NCBI GenBank assembly: GCA_903847975.1
Contig: CAINFC010000252.1
Coordinates: 213,220-277,219, forward strand
Source: an uncultured Acidobacteriota bacterium
GTDB lineage: Bacteria; Acidobacteriota; UBA6911; CAINFC01
Length of the DNA: 64,000 nt
Direction of reading: 5' to 3'
In this document: positions 17,228 to 25,646 of the stretch, in pieces
How the letters are laid out: the number at the start of each line of letters is the position of its first letter
Numbering within the stretch: the stretch's first letter is position 1
Program-made: the position numbers and the translations under genes
Notes under the pieces: model-generated
Seen by the model: the letters and a program-made list of their open reading frames with translations, nothing else
Database searches by the model: none
Told to the model about the DNA's origin: nothing

Positions 17228-18688
17228 TCACTTCCTGTTTTTCACGGTCAGGCAGCGGAAAAACAGGTCCACTTTCTTATCCGTCGTTCTGGCCCACAAA
17301 AAGAAAATCCTGTCTTTATGAATGGCAATTTGCGGGTTGGCATATATCGTGTTATCTTCCGAGTTCAGGTTCAGCACCACATTGCTATCCAGCCAGGTTT
17401 TGCCGTCATCCAGGGAATAGTTGGCCACAATCTTCCTCTTTTTGTCGACCTGGAACTGATTCCAGGTCGCAGCCAGAATGCCGTCTTTGGCAGCCACCCG
17501 AAGCTGCTCCGAGCGGATTCCATCCCCAGGGTTGATTTTCCCTTTTTCATTTCCGCCCAAATGCCAGGTCTCCCCGAAATCCGGAGAGCTCATGTGCATG
17601 ATGTGATTCCCCTTTTCCTCGGCATTGAGCCAGAAAAGGTGAATTTTTCTTCCTTGCCCGTTTTTAATGAAAAGGCAGGATTGCCCGGAAGGCCGATTGC
17701 TGAAAACAATCCGATCCGCACTCCAGGTTTTGCCGCCATCCAGGGAACGATCGAAATAAATGGCTCCGAAGCCATCCGGCAAAAAGTAAAGCCAGGTCGC
17801 CGCCAGGCCGTTCTCCCCGTCCCCGGTCATCTGGGGAAAATCCATGTGGTTTTCCGGGTTGTCGTTGACCCGCATGGCCGGACTCCATGTGACCCCGTAA
17901 TCTTCACTGCGGCAAAACTGAATCGCGCAGTTCTTTCCTTCTTCCGCATGAGAAAACATTAGAAATACGTTGCCTCCGGCACCGGGCACAATGGAAGGAA
18001 AAGACGATACGCCATTCCCCGGTTTGCCGGGGGTCAACCGGATATCTTCTTTCGGCCAGGTATCGCCAGAATCCTGTGAGGCATTGAAATAGAGATCCGA
18101 AAGCCGGTTGCGCTCATCCTTCCAGGCAGAGTAGAGTTTTCCATTGCCTCCATATACCAAATCCGGCGCAAAAGCGCCCCCGAATTTGCTTATGGAGCGT
18201 TCTTTCTCCCAGCTTTTCCCGCCGTCCTTGGATTTGGCAAACACATCGATCTTTCCCCCGCCGCCGACCGCAAGAGGAGTCGATACCGCTTTGCGCCATC
18301 CAGCTACATATATTTCGCCTTTGGCGGAATCCACGGCGACAGCGGGAAAGTCCTCCCAGGATTTCTGGCTCTGAGAAAAAACAGGAACCGGAGCGCTCCA
18401 CGCCTTCCCGTCCTGCACCAGGGACTGGAAAACCATCCCGGCAGCTTCCCCGCGCGTCCAGACCACAAAAGGATTTCCTTTCCCATCCGCCTCGAGCGCC
18501 GGGTGGCGCAGGTAGGTGTATTCCAGGGGATGGTCACCCCTCGGATTGACCTGCAGGGTTTCCGACAATTTCCATTGTGCCGTATCCTGTTCGGAACGAA
18601 TTGGATCAGAGGACGGACCTGTTCCGCACCCATTGATACCGAGAAACGCTAGGAGGGAAGGGATGATTAAAGAGCGCAGGGAAAGCAT
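17228..18688 (-). CDS. Asp-box (BNR) repeat lipoprotein, sialidase-like propeller
   Basis: With ATG 18688 the product is 486 residues and starts MLSLRSLIIPSLLAFLGING followed by Cys, a plausible lipoprotein signal peptide; a TTG at 18724 would only extend it. Six Asp-box motifs are visible: SKDGGKSW, SQDSGDTW, SEDYGVTW, SLDGGKTW, SPDFGETW and SLDDGKTW. They mark a six-bladed propeller of the sialidase/exo-glycosidase superfamily. The Arg triad of true sialidases cannot be confirmed by eye, so enzyme activity is not claimed; many such proteins only bind glycans or other ligands. It precedes the polysaccharide operon by 19 bases on the same strand and may be co-transcribed with it. Confidence 0.75.
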   Translation of the reverse strand: MLSLRSLIIPSLLAFLGINGCGTGPSSDPIRSEQDTAQWKLSETLQVNPRGDHPLEYTYLRHPALEADGKGNPFVVWTRGEAAGMVFQSLVQDGKAWSAPVPVFSQSQKSWEDFPAVAVDSAKGEIYVAGWRKAVSTPLAVGGGGKIDVFAKSKDGGKSWEKERSISKFGGAFAPDLVYGGNGKLYSAWKDERNRLSDLYFNASQDSGDTWPKEDIRLTPGKPGNGVSSFPSIVPGAGGNVFLMFSHAEEGKNCAIQFCRSEDYGVTWSPAMRVNDNPENHMDFPQMTGDGENGLAATWLYFLPDGFGAIYFDRSLDGGKTWSADRIVFSNRPSGQSCLFIKNGQGRKIHLFWLNAEEKGNHIMHMSSPDFGETWHLGGNEKGKINPGDGIRSEQLRVAAKDGILAATWNQFQVDKKRKIVANYSLDDGKTWLDSNVVLNLNSEDNTIYANPQIAIHKDRIFFLWARTTDKKVDLFFRCLTVKNRK

Positions 18689-18735
18689 GGGGATTTTCTT
18701 TCTAATCCTTTGGGAGTTTTTCAAAGCAAGAAACG

Positions 18736-18766
18736 AAAAAAAGGGGGCTCAAAAAAGCCCCCTTTT
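18736..18766 (-). terminator. Intrinsic terminator of the secreted-protein gene
   Basis: On the minus strand a GGGGGC...GCCCCC stem with a T-rich loop (18743-18762) is followed by seven Ts (18742-18736). It lies 40 bases after the stop of the gene at 18805-20088. Confidence 0.88.
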
Positions 18767-18804
18767 CGATTAAGAATGGGAATTCCTAATCTTGAACTGT
18801 ATAA

Positions 18805-20088
18805 CTATTGGGTTTCCGCAGCACCAGCCAGAACCGAAATCAGAATCGGCGAACCGGTCGCCGTGATGTTAGAATCGGTCCGGAGGAGGCCATTGGAATC
18901 CTTGCGGCCTTCGCCGATCAGCAGATCGCCGTTCCCGTAAGCAGCCAGAGCCTGGGAGATCCAGCCGAACAGGCTGCCCTGGGCACTGCCGATAGCGGTA
19001 ACGCTCATTCTCAGCCAGCCACCGAGCTGTACGTGTTCAACAAACGCCAAGCTCAGGAAATCGCCGCCGACCTGTCCGTCCTTACTGCTCACATACCACT
19101 GGTTGGCAGCAGTTCCGGCAACACCGCGCGGGGAAATCGTCCATTCGGTCAAGCACTTGATGTCGCGCTGCGGAACGGACAGAGCGTTCTCGTAGTTGTC
19201 GAATACGAAAGAGGTTACCGAGGAGGTATCCGTTTCGATCTTGAACCACATGGTCGCAGTCTGATAGTTGTCCTTGAAAGCCACCATGGTCAGGCGGTTT
19301 CCGAAGGCGCTCTTGGCGGCGTCGATCTGATCAACAGCCAGCGGCTCGAAGAAATGGTTCACATAGAGCAGGTTCGGACGGTACATCTGCAACCATTTGC
19401 CATTGGTCGGTCCAAGCAGAGTGTGACCGGCAACGCAGCCAGCCGGAATCGGAGCAATCTGACCGATGGCATAAGGAACCATCTGGCCCTGCTGGGTCAT
19501 GTTGAAGTTGATCGGGCAGGAAGAAGCAGGCAGCGGAGCACCAAGTGCATCAACGGCCATACGAGCGATGGCGTTGGTGCCCCAGGTCGAACCTTTGCCT
19601 ACGTTGGTGATGAAAATCTGACCAGTCAGGTAGTTGAAAGCGATCGCCTGATGATTCGCAGGATACTTGGAAGCATCAATAGCGGTAGCGGTCATCAGGT
19701 AGCGGTTATCCGTGGCATAGCCGCGAACCTGCTGTCCCTGGCGGTTCAACTTGGTGGTCATAACCTTGGAAGGAGTGATCACGTAGGTCTGGCCGGGGGT
19801 CAGAATATCCACATAATTGAAATGCTCGGAGCAATCAGGCAGATAATACTGATAGTGGATCGCTACGTAGGTATCGATCGAGGTGTTGGTGATGGTCAGA
19901 TAGGACAGGAAAGTGCTACCGGTACGGGAAGCAGCCCCATCTTCAAAGAAATAAAGCAACTGGCTTCCTACCCTGGAATTGTAGGGGGAAGGAAGAATAA
20001 CGGACATTGCATCTTGGGCACTCGCAAACTGAGCCATCACGAGGACGAGCACAGGAAGGAGCAATAATGCACCAAAAAACTTCTTCAT
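18805..20088 (-). CDS. Secreted protein of unknown function, probably highly expressed
   Basis: I do not recognise the family. The 427-residue product begins with a clear signal peptide (KKFFGALLLLPVLVLVMAQ, cleavage after ASA-Q) and is then rich in beta-forming, Asn, Thr and Tyr residues, with a few Cys (PDCSEHF, SSCPINF, GCVAGH, IKCLTEW) that could make disulphides. No transmembrane segment follows, so it is periplasmic or extracellular. The start is ATG 20088 behind an AAAGGAG ribosome site; a TTG at 20091 is in frame. It has its own promoter (20162-20191) and a strong terminator, so it is a monocistronic unit. Codons look more biased than in neighbours, consistent with high expression. 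It may be a surface-layer or adhesion component. Confidence 0.7.
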   Translation of the reverse strand: MKKFFGALLLLPVLVLVMAQFASAQDAMSVILPSPYNSRVGSQLLYFFEDGAASRTGSTFLSYLTITNTSIDTYVAIHYQYYLPDCSEHFNYVDILTPGQTYVITPSKVMTTKLNRQGQQVRGYATDNRYLMTATAIDASKYPANHQAIAFNYLTGQIFITNVGKGSTWGTNAIARMAVDALGAPLPASSCPINFNMTQQGQMVPYAIGQIAPIPAGCVAGHTLLGPTNGKWLQMYRPNLLYVNHFFEPLAVDQIDAAKSAFGNRLTMVAFKDNYQTATMWFKIETDTSSVTSFVFDNYENALSVPQRDIKCLTEWTISPRGVAGTAANQWYVSSKDGQVGGDFLSLAFVEHVQLGGWLRMSVTAIGSAQGSLFGWISQALAAYGNGDLLIGEGRKDSNGLLRTDSNITATGSPILISVLAGAAETQ

Positions 20089-20161
20089 CAAGTTCTCCTT
20101 TCAGAAAGGTTAATGTTTAAATATTCTAACATTCGATAAAAGCGCAATTCAAAGTGGTTGA

Positions 20162-20191
20162 ATCTTAGCATCGGTACTGTCATCCTGTCAA
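20162..20191 (-). promoter_or_regulatory. Sigma-70-type promoter of the secreted-protein gene
   Basis: Minus-strand TTGACA (20191-20186), 18-base spacer, TAAGAT (20167-20162). The 5' leader would be about 65 bases and ends in the strong AAAGGAG site. Confidence 0.55.
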
Positions 20192-20310
20192 GAGGACGGT
20201 TCCGGCTAAAATCCTACCCAAGCTTCCTGTTAAGATGGGATAATTGGTAAAAAGTTGCAATTAAATTTTACGAAGGGGTTCAGGACCGGATGACCCATGA
20301 ATCCTATCCG

Positions 20311-20772
20311 TTACTTTTTCTCGTCCATATCCCCAAAAACCCTTGTTTGCGTTAGATTAATGTACCAGTCGTCCTTTTCAAAGACCCAGGATTCCTTCAT
20401 CCGCGAAGAACCCTTCTGCAACCCTTCTCCCCCACCGACCGGAAGCTGCATTCTCCAGTCCTGGCGGACAGTGGCTTCACCTTTCATCCCACTTACCTCG
20501 ATAGCTTCAATCTGAAACCCGGAAGAACGGAATGCATCGCGGTTGTCCCGCAGAAAGGCTTCTTTGCTGGTACTCTTTTTTTCCTGCGAAGAGATCATTC
20601 CATAAATCCGATTCCAGTCTCCCGCCAGGCGGTAATCCCAGTATTGCCTGACGCGCGTGTCCAGGGATTCCCTGGTCGGTTCTGCCACTTTGCAGCCGCA
20701 GGCAAAACCTGCCAGTAAAAAAACCAGAAAACACCTGCGGGACCCAACAGCATGGGTTCGGGCGGAAATCAT
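20311..20772 (-). CDS. Small predicted lipoprotein of unknown function
   Basis: With ATG 20772, supported by AAAGGAGAAGG 7 bases upstream, the product has 153 residues. The N-terminus is basic, then hydrophobic (CFLVFLLAGFACGC), with Cys residues suited to lipid attachment. The mature part begins TRESLDTRVRQYWDYRLAGDWNRIYGMIS and continues as a short alpha+beta domain with KESWVFEKDDWYI near the end; this pattern recalls NTF2/SnoaL-like domains seen in small lipoproteins, but the assignment is tentative. It starts 57 bases after the stop of the large Ig-like protein gene on the same strand and is probably co-transcribed with it. Confidence 0.6.
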   Translation of the reverse strand: MISARTHAVGSRRCFLVFLLAGFACGCKVAEPTRESLDTRVRQYWDYRLAGDWNRIYGMISSQEKKSTSKEAFLRDNRDAFRSSGFQIEAIEVSGMKGEATVRQDWRMQLPVGGGEGLQKGSSRMKESWVFEKDDWYINLTQTRVFGDMDEKK

Positions 20773-20829
20773 GAAACCCTTCTCCTTTCGCATGTGATGT
20801 GGGAACCGGGGAACTATCGGATTCATTTC

Positions 20830-22929
20830 TTATTTGGTCCTTACATGCAGCCAGTACACATTGGAGGTCTGGACCTGGTGGTTGCTGTAGCGATAGGCTA
20901 AAAATACGCCCACCAGGTAGTCCCCGGTGACCGGATCAATCGCGTTTCCATTGATGCCCTGCATGGTAATGTAGTTTGCTGGAATGGTCGCGGTACCCTG
21001 GCTGGAATTGGTTATCTGAACGGGTAAAACATCCCCTCCGGTCACGTCGGGATGAAAATTATTCTGCAGGTTGACCTGGTAGACGGTCGGGAATCCGGAG
21101 CCGCTGATCCTCAAATGCTGCTCGCCGCTGTTCAGCATCATCACCGAAGGCTCAATGGAGCTGATGATCAGATCCGGCAAAGTAGTGCTGGTTGTGGATA
21201 CCCCCGATGTCGTGGTGGTGGTCGTGGTGGTGGTTACAAACAGGGTGGTGGTGGTCGACCCGATCACCGTGGTTGTGGCGCTGCAGTTCGAGGTAACCCG
21301 GAGATAGATGGAGCCGGAGGTGATGTTGAGCGTTTTGTTTTTCACCTGGACCGCTTTGCTCCCGGCGGTGGCGGTAACCGAAGCAGGCACCGTGGCGCTC
21401 AAATTTCCGGGGCTGTTATAAATGGTCGCCATTTCCACCGTATCGATAAGTACCGCGCTGTCGGCCGTAAACCGCATCCCCTGCACAATAAAATTCGATA
21501 TCTGCCCCGAGCCGGGCGCCACGCACTCCGGATAACTGCTGAACACCACAGGGTCGCTGGACGTCAGAGTGGTAGTGGTGCTGGAACTGGGCACGATGGA
21601 AGTGGTGGTAATAATGATAGTGGTCGAAGCGTTGGTGGTAGTGGTGGTCGTCGTTGTCGAAGTCGTGGTGGTTGTCGTTGTCGTGGTAGTCGTGGTGGGG
21701 ATTACCTGAAAGGAAAGCGGGCCCGCCTCCGGAAGGGTCATGGAGGCCCCGCCATTATCAGTCACCCGCAGCTGCAGGGTGTGAAAACCGAGAGAAAGAC
21801 CGGAATAGCTTACCCAGTTGGAAAAGCCGACATAAGGACACCCGGTGAAATTCCCTTTGGCGGCGCAGACATCCGGCCGCGAAACGGTGTTCGACAGGGA
21901 CCCGATGCGGATGCTGTCGATAAAAACATCGATGGAATTCAATCCCGCCGAAGCCAGGGCCCACCCCTGCAGATAGAGGGGTCCGGAGCTGGGCGCAATA
22001 CTTCCAGAAGGTATTTCCAGGTTGGCGTAGAGAACCGAGGCCACCTTATTAAAAGAAATCGGTGTGGAAGGAATGTCTTTTTGCTGTCCGCTGGAAGTCA
22101 GAACCCGAGCCTGCAGCGTGTGTTTGCCGACCGAAAGATTGAGCACGTTGATTGTCGCCTGGAATCCGGAATTAAGACAGCCCGAATAGCCGGGATATGC
22201 AGCACAGACGTCGTTTCGGGCTGCACCGTAGGCGGCCATCCCGGAAGGAACGCCGTCCACCAGGATGCTGACGGAAGTAATCGGCTTGTTGGACAGAGCC
22301 CAGCCCGAGACCGACAGGGAGCTGTAGGTGGAGGCTCCCGGAACGGGAGCCTCCACGCTGCCGTAAATATCTGTGTCCACTTTGCGAATGATGACCGGAG
22401 GGTTGTTGACGTTGTATCCGACCCCGCCGGGAGTAGTCACCCGCAGGTTGACCATATGCTCTCCCACCGGAAGGGATGAAATGTCTACGGAGGTGGAAAA
22501 TCCTACCAGAGGACACTGGGAGTAATTTCCCAATGCCTTGCAGACGTCGTCCCTCCGGACTGTGAGCTGGATATTCGACTTCATAACCGTGCCGCTGACA
22601 ATCAGTTCGACCAGATAAGTAGGGGTGGTGGTGTACACCCAGCCATATACGTTGAGCAGGGAGGAAGTAGTCGTTCCGCTGGTGGGCTGGTCAAGGTACC
22701 CGAAGGGAGCAGCGGTTCCAGCTTCGGCAATCACCCTTTCAAGGGAATAGGGGGTTCCCGGATTGATCTCCAGTTTTTCCACAGAGGACCTGCCTGTTGG
22801 TTCCTGTGCCGGGTCCGTCTGAGCCGGAACGGCGCCAGCCAGCAGCACAGCCCAAAGCAGAAAAAACAGAGTCGGATGGCTTAAATTTTTTAAATACATA
22901 AGCTTATACTTTGATTTCATTACGACCAT
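20830..22929 (-). CDS. Large secreted protein with three Ig-like repeats, Thr-rich linkers and IPT-type domains
   Basis: After a signal peptide (ending AVPAQ) come three tandem domains of about 105 residues starting near residues 80, 190 and 300. Each has the pattern xGWxxxxxxxxxVxIxVDG...RxDVCxAxxxYxxCxxxGF, with a Cys pair that can form a disulphide. They belong to a bacterial Ig-like family of surface proteins. The C-terminal half has two more beta domains (about 470-560 and 600-695, IPT/TIG-like) separated by linkers of almost pure Thr (about 415-460 and 562-590). ATG 22929 and ATG 22920 both have acceptable ribosome sites. The neighbour at 23120-25372 is a paralogue. No catalytic motif is seen; adhesion or a structural surface role is likely. 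Confidence 0.75.
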   Translation of the reverse strand: MVVMKSKYKLMYLKNLSHPTLFFLLWAVLLAGAVPAQTDPAQEPTGRSSVEKLEINPGTPYSLERVIAEAGTAAPFGYLDQPTSGTTTSSLLNVYGWVYTTTPTYLVELIVSGTVMKSNIQLTVRRDDVCKALGNYSQCPLVGFSTSVDISSLPVGEHMVNLRVTTPGGVGYNVNNPPVIIRKVDTDIYGSVEAPVPGASTYSSLSVSGWALSNKPITSVSILVDGVPSGMAAYGAARNDVCAAYPGYSGCLNSGFQATINVLNLSVGKHTLQARVLTSSGQQKDIPSTPISFNKVASVLYANLEIPSGSIAPSSGPLYLQGWALASAGLNSIDVFIDSIRIGSLSNTVSRPDVCAAKGNFTGCPYVGFSNWVSYSGLSLGFHTLQLRVTDNGGASMTLPEAGPLSFQVIPTTTTTTTTTTTTSTTTTTTTTNASTTIIITTTSIVPSSSTTTTLTSSDPVVFSSYPECVAPGSGQISNFIVQGMRFTADSAVLIDTVEMATIYNSPGNLSATVPASVTATAGSKAVQVKNKTLNITSGSIYLRVTSNCSATTTVIGSTTTTLFVTTTTTTTTTSGVSTTSTTLPDLIISSIEPSVMMLNSGEQHLRISGSGFPTVYQVNLQNNFHPDVTGGDVLPVQITNSSQGTATIPANYITMQGINGNAIDPVTGDYLVGVFLAYRYSNHQVQTSNVYWLHVRTK

Positions 22930-23119
22930 TCCTAACCTTTACGTTGAATAATCCCTTGAGGCACTCGTTTCCTTAAAGCCAGGAGCCGTTCCGGAAACAT
23001 TATTAAAGATGCCTAAAAAAATCAAAAGGTTGCATTTTACCTTACAACTGACTCTGGGCTTATGTTAACAGATCCCGAATCATGGATTTGGTGATGCCGG
23101 TCTTGTATGGACTGAATTC

Positions 23120-25372
23120 TCAATAGGCGACCACCTGCAGCTGGGCAACCCCAACGGATTCGGTCATATCAAGATTTCGTACTTTGACCGGCCGGAAACC
23201 GGCTGTGTCCGTGAAAAGAGTCGGTACGGAAGTTGTAACGGAATTGGAGCTGATGTAGTTTGCCTGGAGTTCCATATAGGGTGCTCCGTCGGATTGTGCT
23301 ATCAAAACCTTGCAGCCCGGCTGGAAGTTGGCGCCGGAAATATTAAGCGTGAAGGCGGTTCCGATACCCTGCGGCACCTGTGCCGGCGTGAGCTTGGTGA
23401 TGACCGGGGCCGTACCGGGGACGGTAATGGTCGTAGTGGAACTGGTGCTGGTGGAAGTTGTCGTGCTTGTCGTCGTGATCCCCCCGGTGGGAACAACCAG
23501 GAAATCAACCGATGGCGATTCTTTTCCGTCCGCATTGCGCACGACGACCGCCCGATATCCGGCAGCCAGGATATCCGCGCCGTTGATCTGGGCAAACAGA
23601 GCCAGCGGGGCAGCCAATAGAGTGGACTTGGCGACTCCGCCGAAGATCACCTGGCTCCCGGAGTTGAATCCCGTTCCATATACCTTGAGTGTGAAGGGTC
23701 CGCTGCCGGCATAAACGCTTACCGGATCGATCTGGACAATCTGCAGCTGATCCGGGGAGAGCGTGGTCGTCGTGGACTGGTCGGGCGTGGTGGTCGTACT
23801 GCTGAAGATGGTGGTAGTGGTGATGGTTGCAGGAACATCGATGACGTCGAAGTAGAGTACATTGGATTCCAGGCTTCCGTTTTTAACCAGGACCGGCTTC
23901 GCTCCCACGGTAGCAATATCCCCGGCCTGAATCGTGGCATTGATCGTGCTCCCGTAACCAGGATAGGTGGTGGGCCTTTCCTGTCCGTTGAAAACCACCA
24001 CGCTGCCGCTGTTGAATCCGGTTCCCAGAATGCTGAGAATAAAGCCGCTGCCTCCGACCACCGTGGAGTAGGGGCTGAGTTCATAAATAGCAGGAGTGCC
24101 CGAGACCAGCGTGGTCGTGGTCTCATTCGAAGTAGTGGTTGTAGTGAAAAGCGTTGTGGAGCCGGTGGTCGTTGAAGTTGTAGTCGGAATCAGAGAGGAG
24201 ACCGTGAACGGGATCGGACCCTGTGCCGGGAGAAGGATGCTGGTACCGTTCACAGCAACGGCCTGAACCCGCAGCTGGTGAGGCCCCTGCGCCAGGCCGC
24301 TATAGTATAAACGGTATTCGAAACCCACGTTAGGGCAGCCTGGAAAGCTGCCTAGGGCAATGCAGACATCCGGGCGAAAGGCCCCGAGCGAGGCATTAGC
24401 GACAACCATATCGTCCACCAGTATTTCCACCCTCGAAATCCCCTGCGGCGAAACCGCCCATCCCGAAATCCAGAGATCCGACAGGTCGGAAGGTGGAGGA
24501 CCCGATGGGGAGTCCAGAACACCGACAACGTAGGAAGAGGGCTTGATGACTGTCCGGGGAACAGCGGGGAACGCAAAGGTCACCCCCCCTACATCCCGGG
24601 CGCGCATCTGGATGGTATGGGCTCCCGCGGAAAATAAATTGGAATTCAAAGCAAAAAAGAATCCCGAGTTGGCACACCCGCCAAAACCGGCATACGGAAC
24701 ACACACATCCGGGCGGTAGGCGCCGTAATCCGCATAGCCCACCCCGACACCGTCGACCAGTACCTCCACATTCTGAATAGTCCGGCTGCCGACCACCCAG
24801 CCGGAAAGAGCCAGGGAGCCGACAAAAGACTGCCCTTCCTGCGGTTGCTCGAGATTTCCATTAAACTCCACATTTGCTTTAACCACCAGCGGCATATTCA
24901 GACTCGTCCCGGAAACGCCTGTCGTATCGGTGACCCGTAAGGCAATACTGTGGGTACCCGGAAGCATAAAACTGGTACTCAGGCTGGTGCGGAATCCGAC
25001 ATAGGGGCAATTCGGAAAAGTCCCCAGGGCTGCGCAAACGTCCGGGCGCGCAACCGATAAAGGAACATTCTGGACAACCGCTTCTCCGTCGACCAGAATC
25101 GCCAGGTTGGCAATCGGCATATTCCCGACTGCCCAGCCGATAACCTCCATCGATCCGAACACCGAAGATCCGTTGGAAGGCGTTTCCACGTACCCAAACG
25201 GCCGGGTGATTTCCGCTTCAGGCTTGATAAGCCTCAGATAGGAGGTATCTATGGCGGCAGGTTGAATTTCGTGGGTCGGGTGCACATCGCCGGCAAGTAC
25301 TGCACTTCCGGATAAAAGCAAAAGGATTCCGGATAAAAGGAAGAGTAAATCGGCATGCTGTGATCGCTGCAT
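23120..25372 (-). CDS. Large secreted protein with three Ig-like repeats and three IPT/TIG domains
   Basis: The 750-residue product starts at ATG 25372 behind AGGGGG; its signal peptide ends near SAVLAGD. Three N-terminal domains repeat the GWAV...VEILVDG...RPDVC...FPGCPNVGF pattern (about residues 60-165, 170-275, 280-385), each with two Cys. Three IPT/TIG-like domains follow (about 425-510, 540-625, 660-745), each with GTGFNSGS or an equivalent, joined by Thr/Ser-rich linkers. This is the same plan as the gene just downstream, so they arose by duplication. No enzymatic motif is visible. The Thr-rich linkers could be O-glycosylated, and a GT39-like transferase lies in the nearby polysaccharide cluster; that connection is inference only. 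Confidence 0.77.
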   Translation of the reverse strand: MQRSQHADLLFLLSGILLLLSGSAVLAGDVHPTHEIQPAAIDTSYLRLIKPEAEITRPFGYVETPSNGSSVFGSMEVIGWAVGNMPIANLAILVDGEAVVQNVPLSVARPDVCAALGTFPNCPYVGFRTSLSTSFMLPGTHSIALRVTDTTGVSGTSLNMPLVVKANVEFNGNLEQPQEGQSFVGSLALSGWVVGSRTIQNVEVLVDGVGVGYADYGAYRPDVCVPYAGFGGCANSGFFFALNSNLFSAGAHTIQMRARDVGGVTFAFPAVPRTVIKPSSYVVGVLDSPSGPPPSDLSDLWISGWAVSPQGISRVEILVDDMVVANASLGAFRPDVCIALGSFPGCPNVGFEYRLYYSGLAQGPHQLRVQAVAVNGTSILLPAQGPIPFTVSSLIPTTTSTTTGSTTLFTTTTTSNETTTTLVSGTPAIYELSPYSTVVGGSGFILSILGTGFNSGSVVVFNGQERPTTYPGYGSTINATIQAGDIATVGAKPVLVKNGSLESNVLYFDVIDVPATITTTTIFSSTTTTPDQSTTTTLSPDQLQIVQIDPVSVYAGSGPFTLKVYGTGFNSGSQVIFGGVAKSTLLAAPLALFAQINGADILAAGYRAVVVRNADGKESPSVDFLVVPTGGITTTSTTTSTSTSSTTTITVPGTAPVITKLTPAQVPQGIGTAFTLNISGANFQPGCKVLIAQSDGAPYMELQANYISSNSVTTSVPTLFTDTAGFRPVKVRNLDMTESVGVAQLQVVAY

Positions 25373-25461
25373 ATGCACCCCCTGCTTATGAAAAGCAGAT
25401 TTTCCTTATAAATGACATGAAGTTTGAAAGCATAAATACGCTTCATTCAAAGCTATTATAA

Positions 25462-25490
25462 AAATAAACCACGACCCATATGATTGTCAA
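25462..25490 (-). promoter_or_regulatory. Candidate promoter for the Ig-like protein gene
   Basis: Minus-strand TTGACA (25490-25485) with a 17-base spacer to TTATTT (25467-25462); a TATAAT lies 7 bases further on. The surrounding 268-base divergent intergenic region is AT-rich. Confidence 0.4.
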
Positions 25491-25574
25491 TAAAAAAGTT
25501 GGAAAAGAATTTCTGGTGCGTTTCCCCGGAAAAAACTTCCTTTTTTCCTGGCCCCAGGGCATTCAAAATTCATG

Positions 25575-25603
25575 TTGCAAACAGGTGTGATTCCTGGTAT
25601 TTT
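25575..25603 (+). promoter_or_regulatory. Candidate promoter for the selenoprotein gene
   Basis: TTGCAA (25575-25580), 17-base spacer, TATTTT (25598-25603), about 45 bases before the start codon. Both boxes are imperfect, so this is tentative. Confidence 0.3.
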
Positions 25604-25646
25604 CTAACCACAGCATTATTATAAGAATAAAAGGAAGAGGTTTTAC

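Noticed and set aside
21600..21720. Repeated GTGGTGGT-type sequence as a CRISPR array or VNTR
   Set aside because: It encodes the Thr-rich linker of the Ig-like protein in frame; there are no spacers and the unit is a single codon type.
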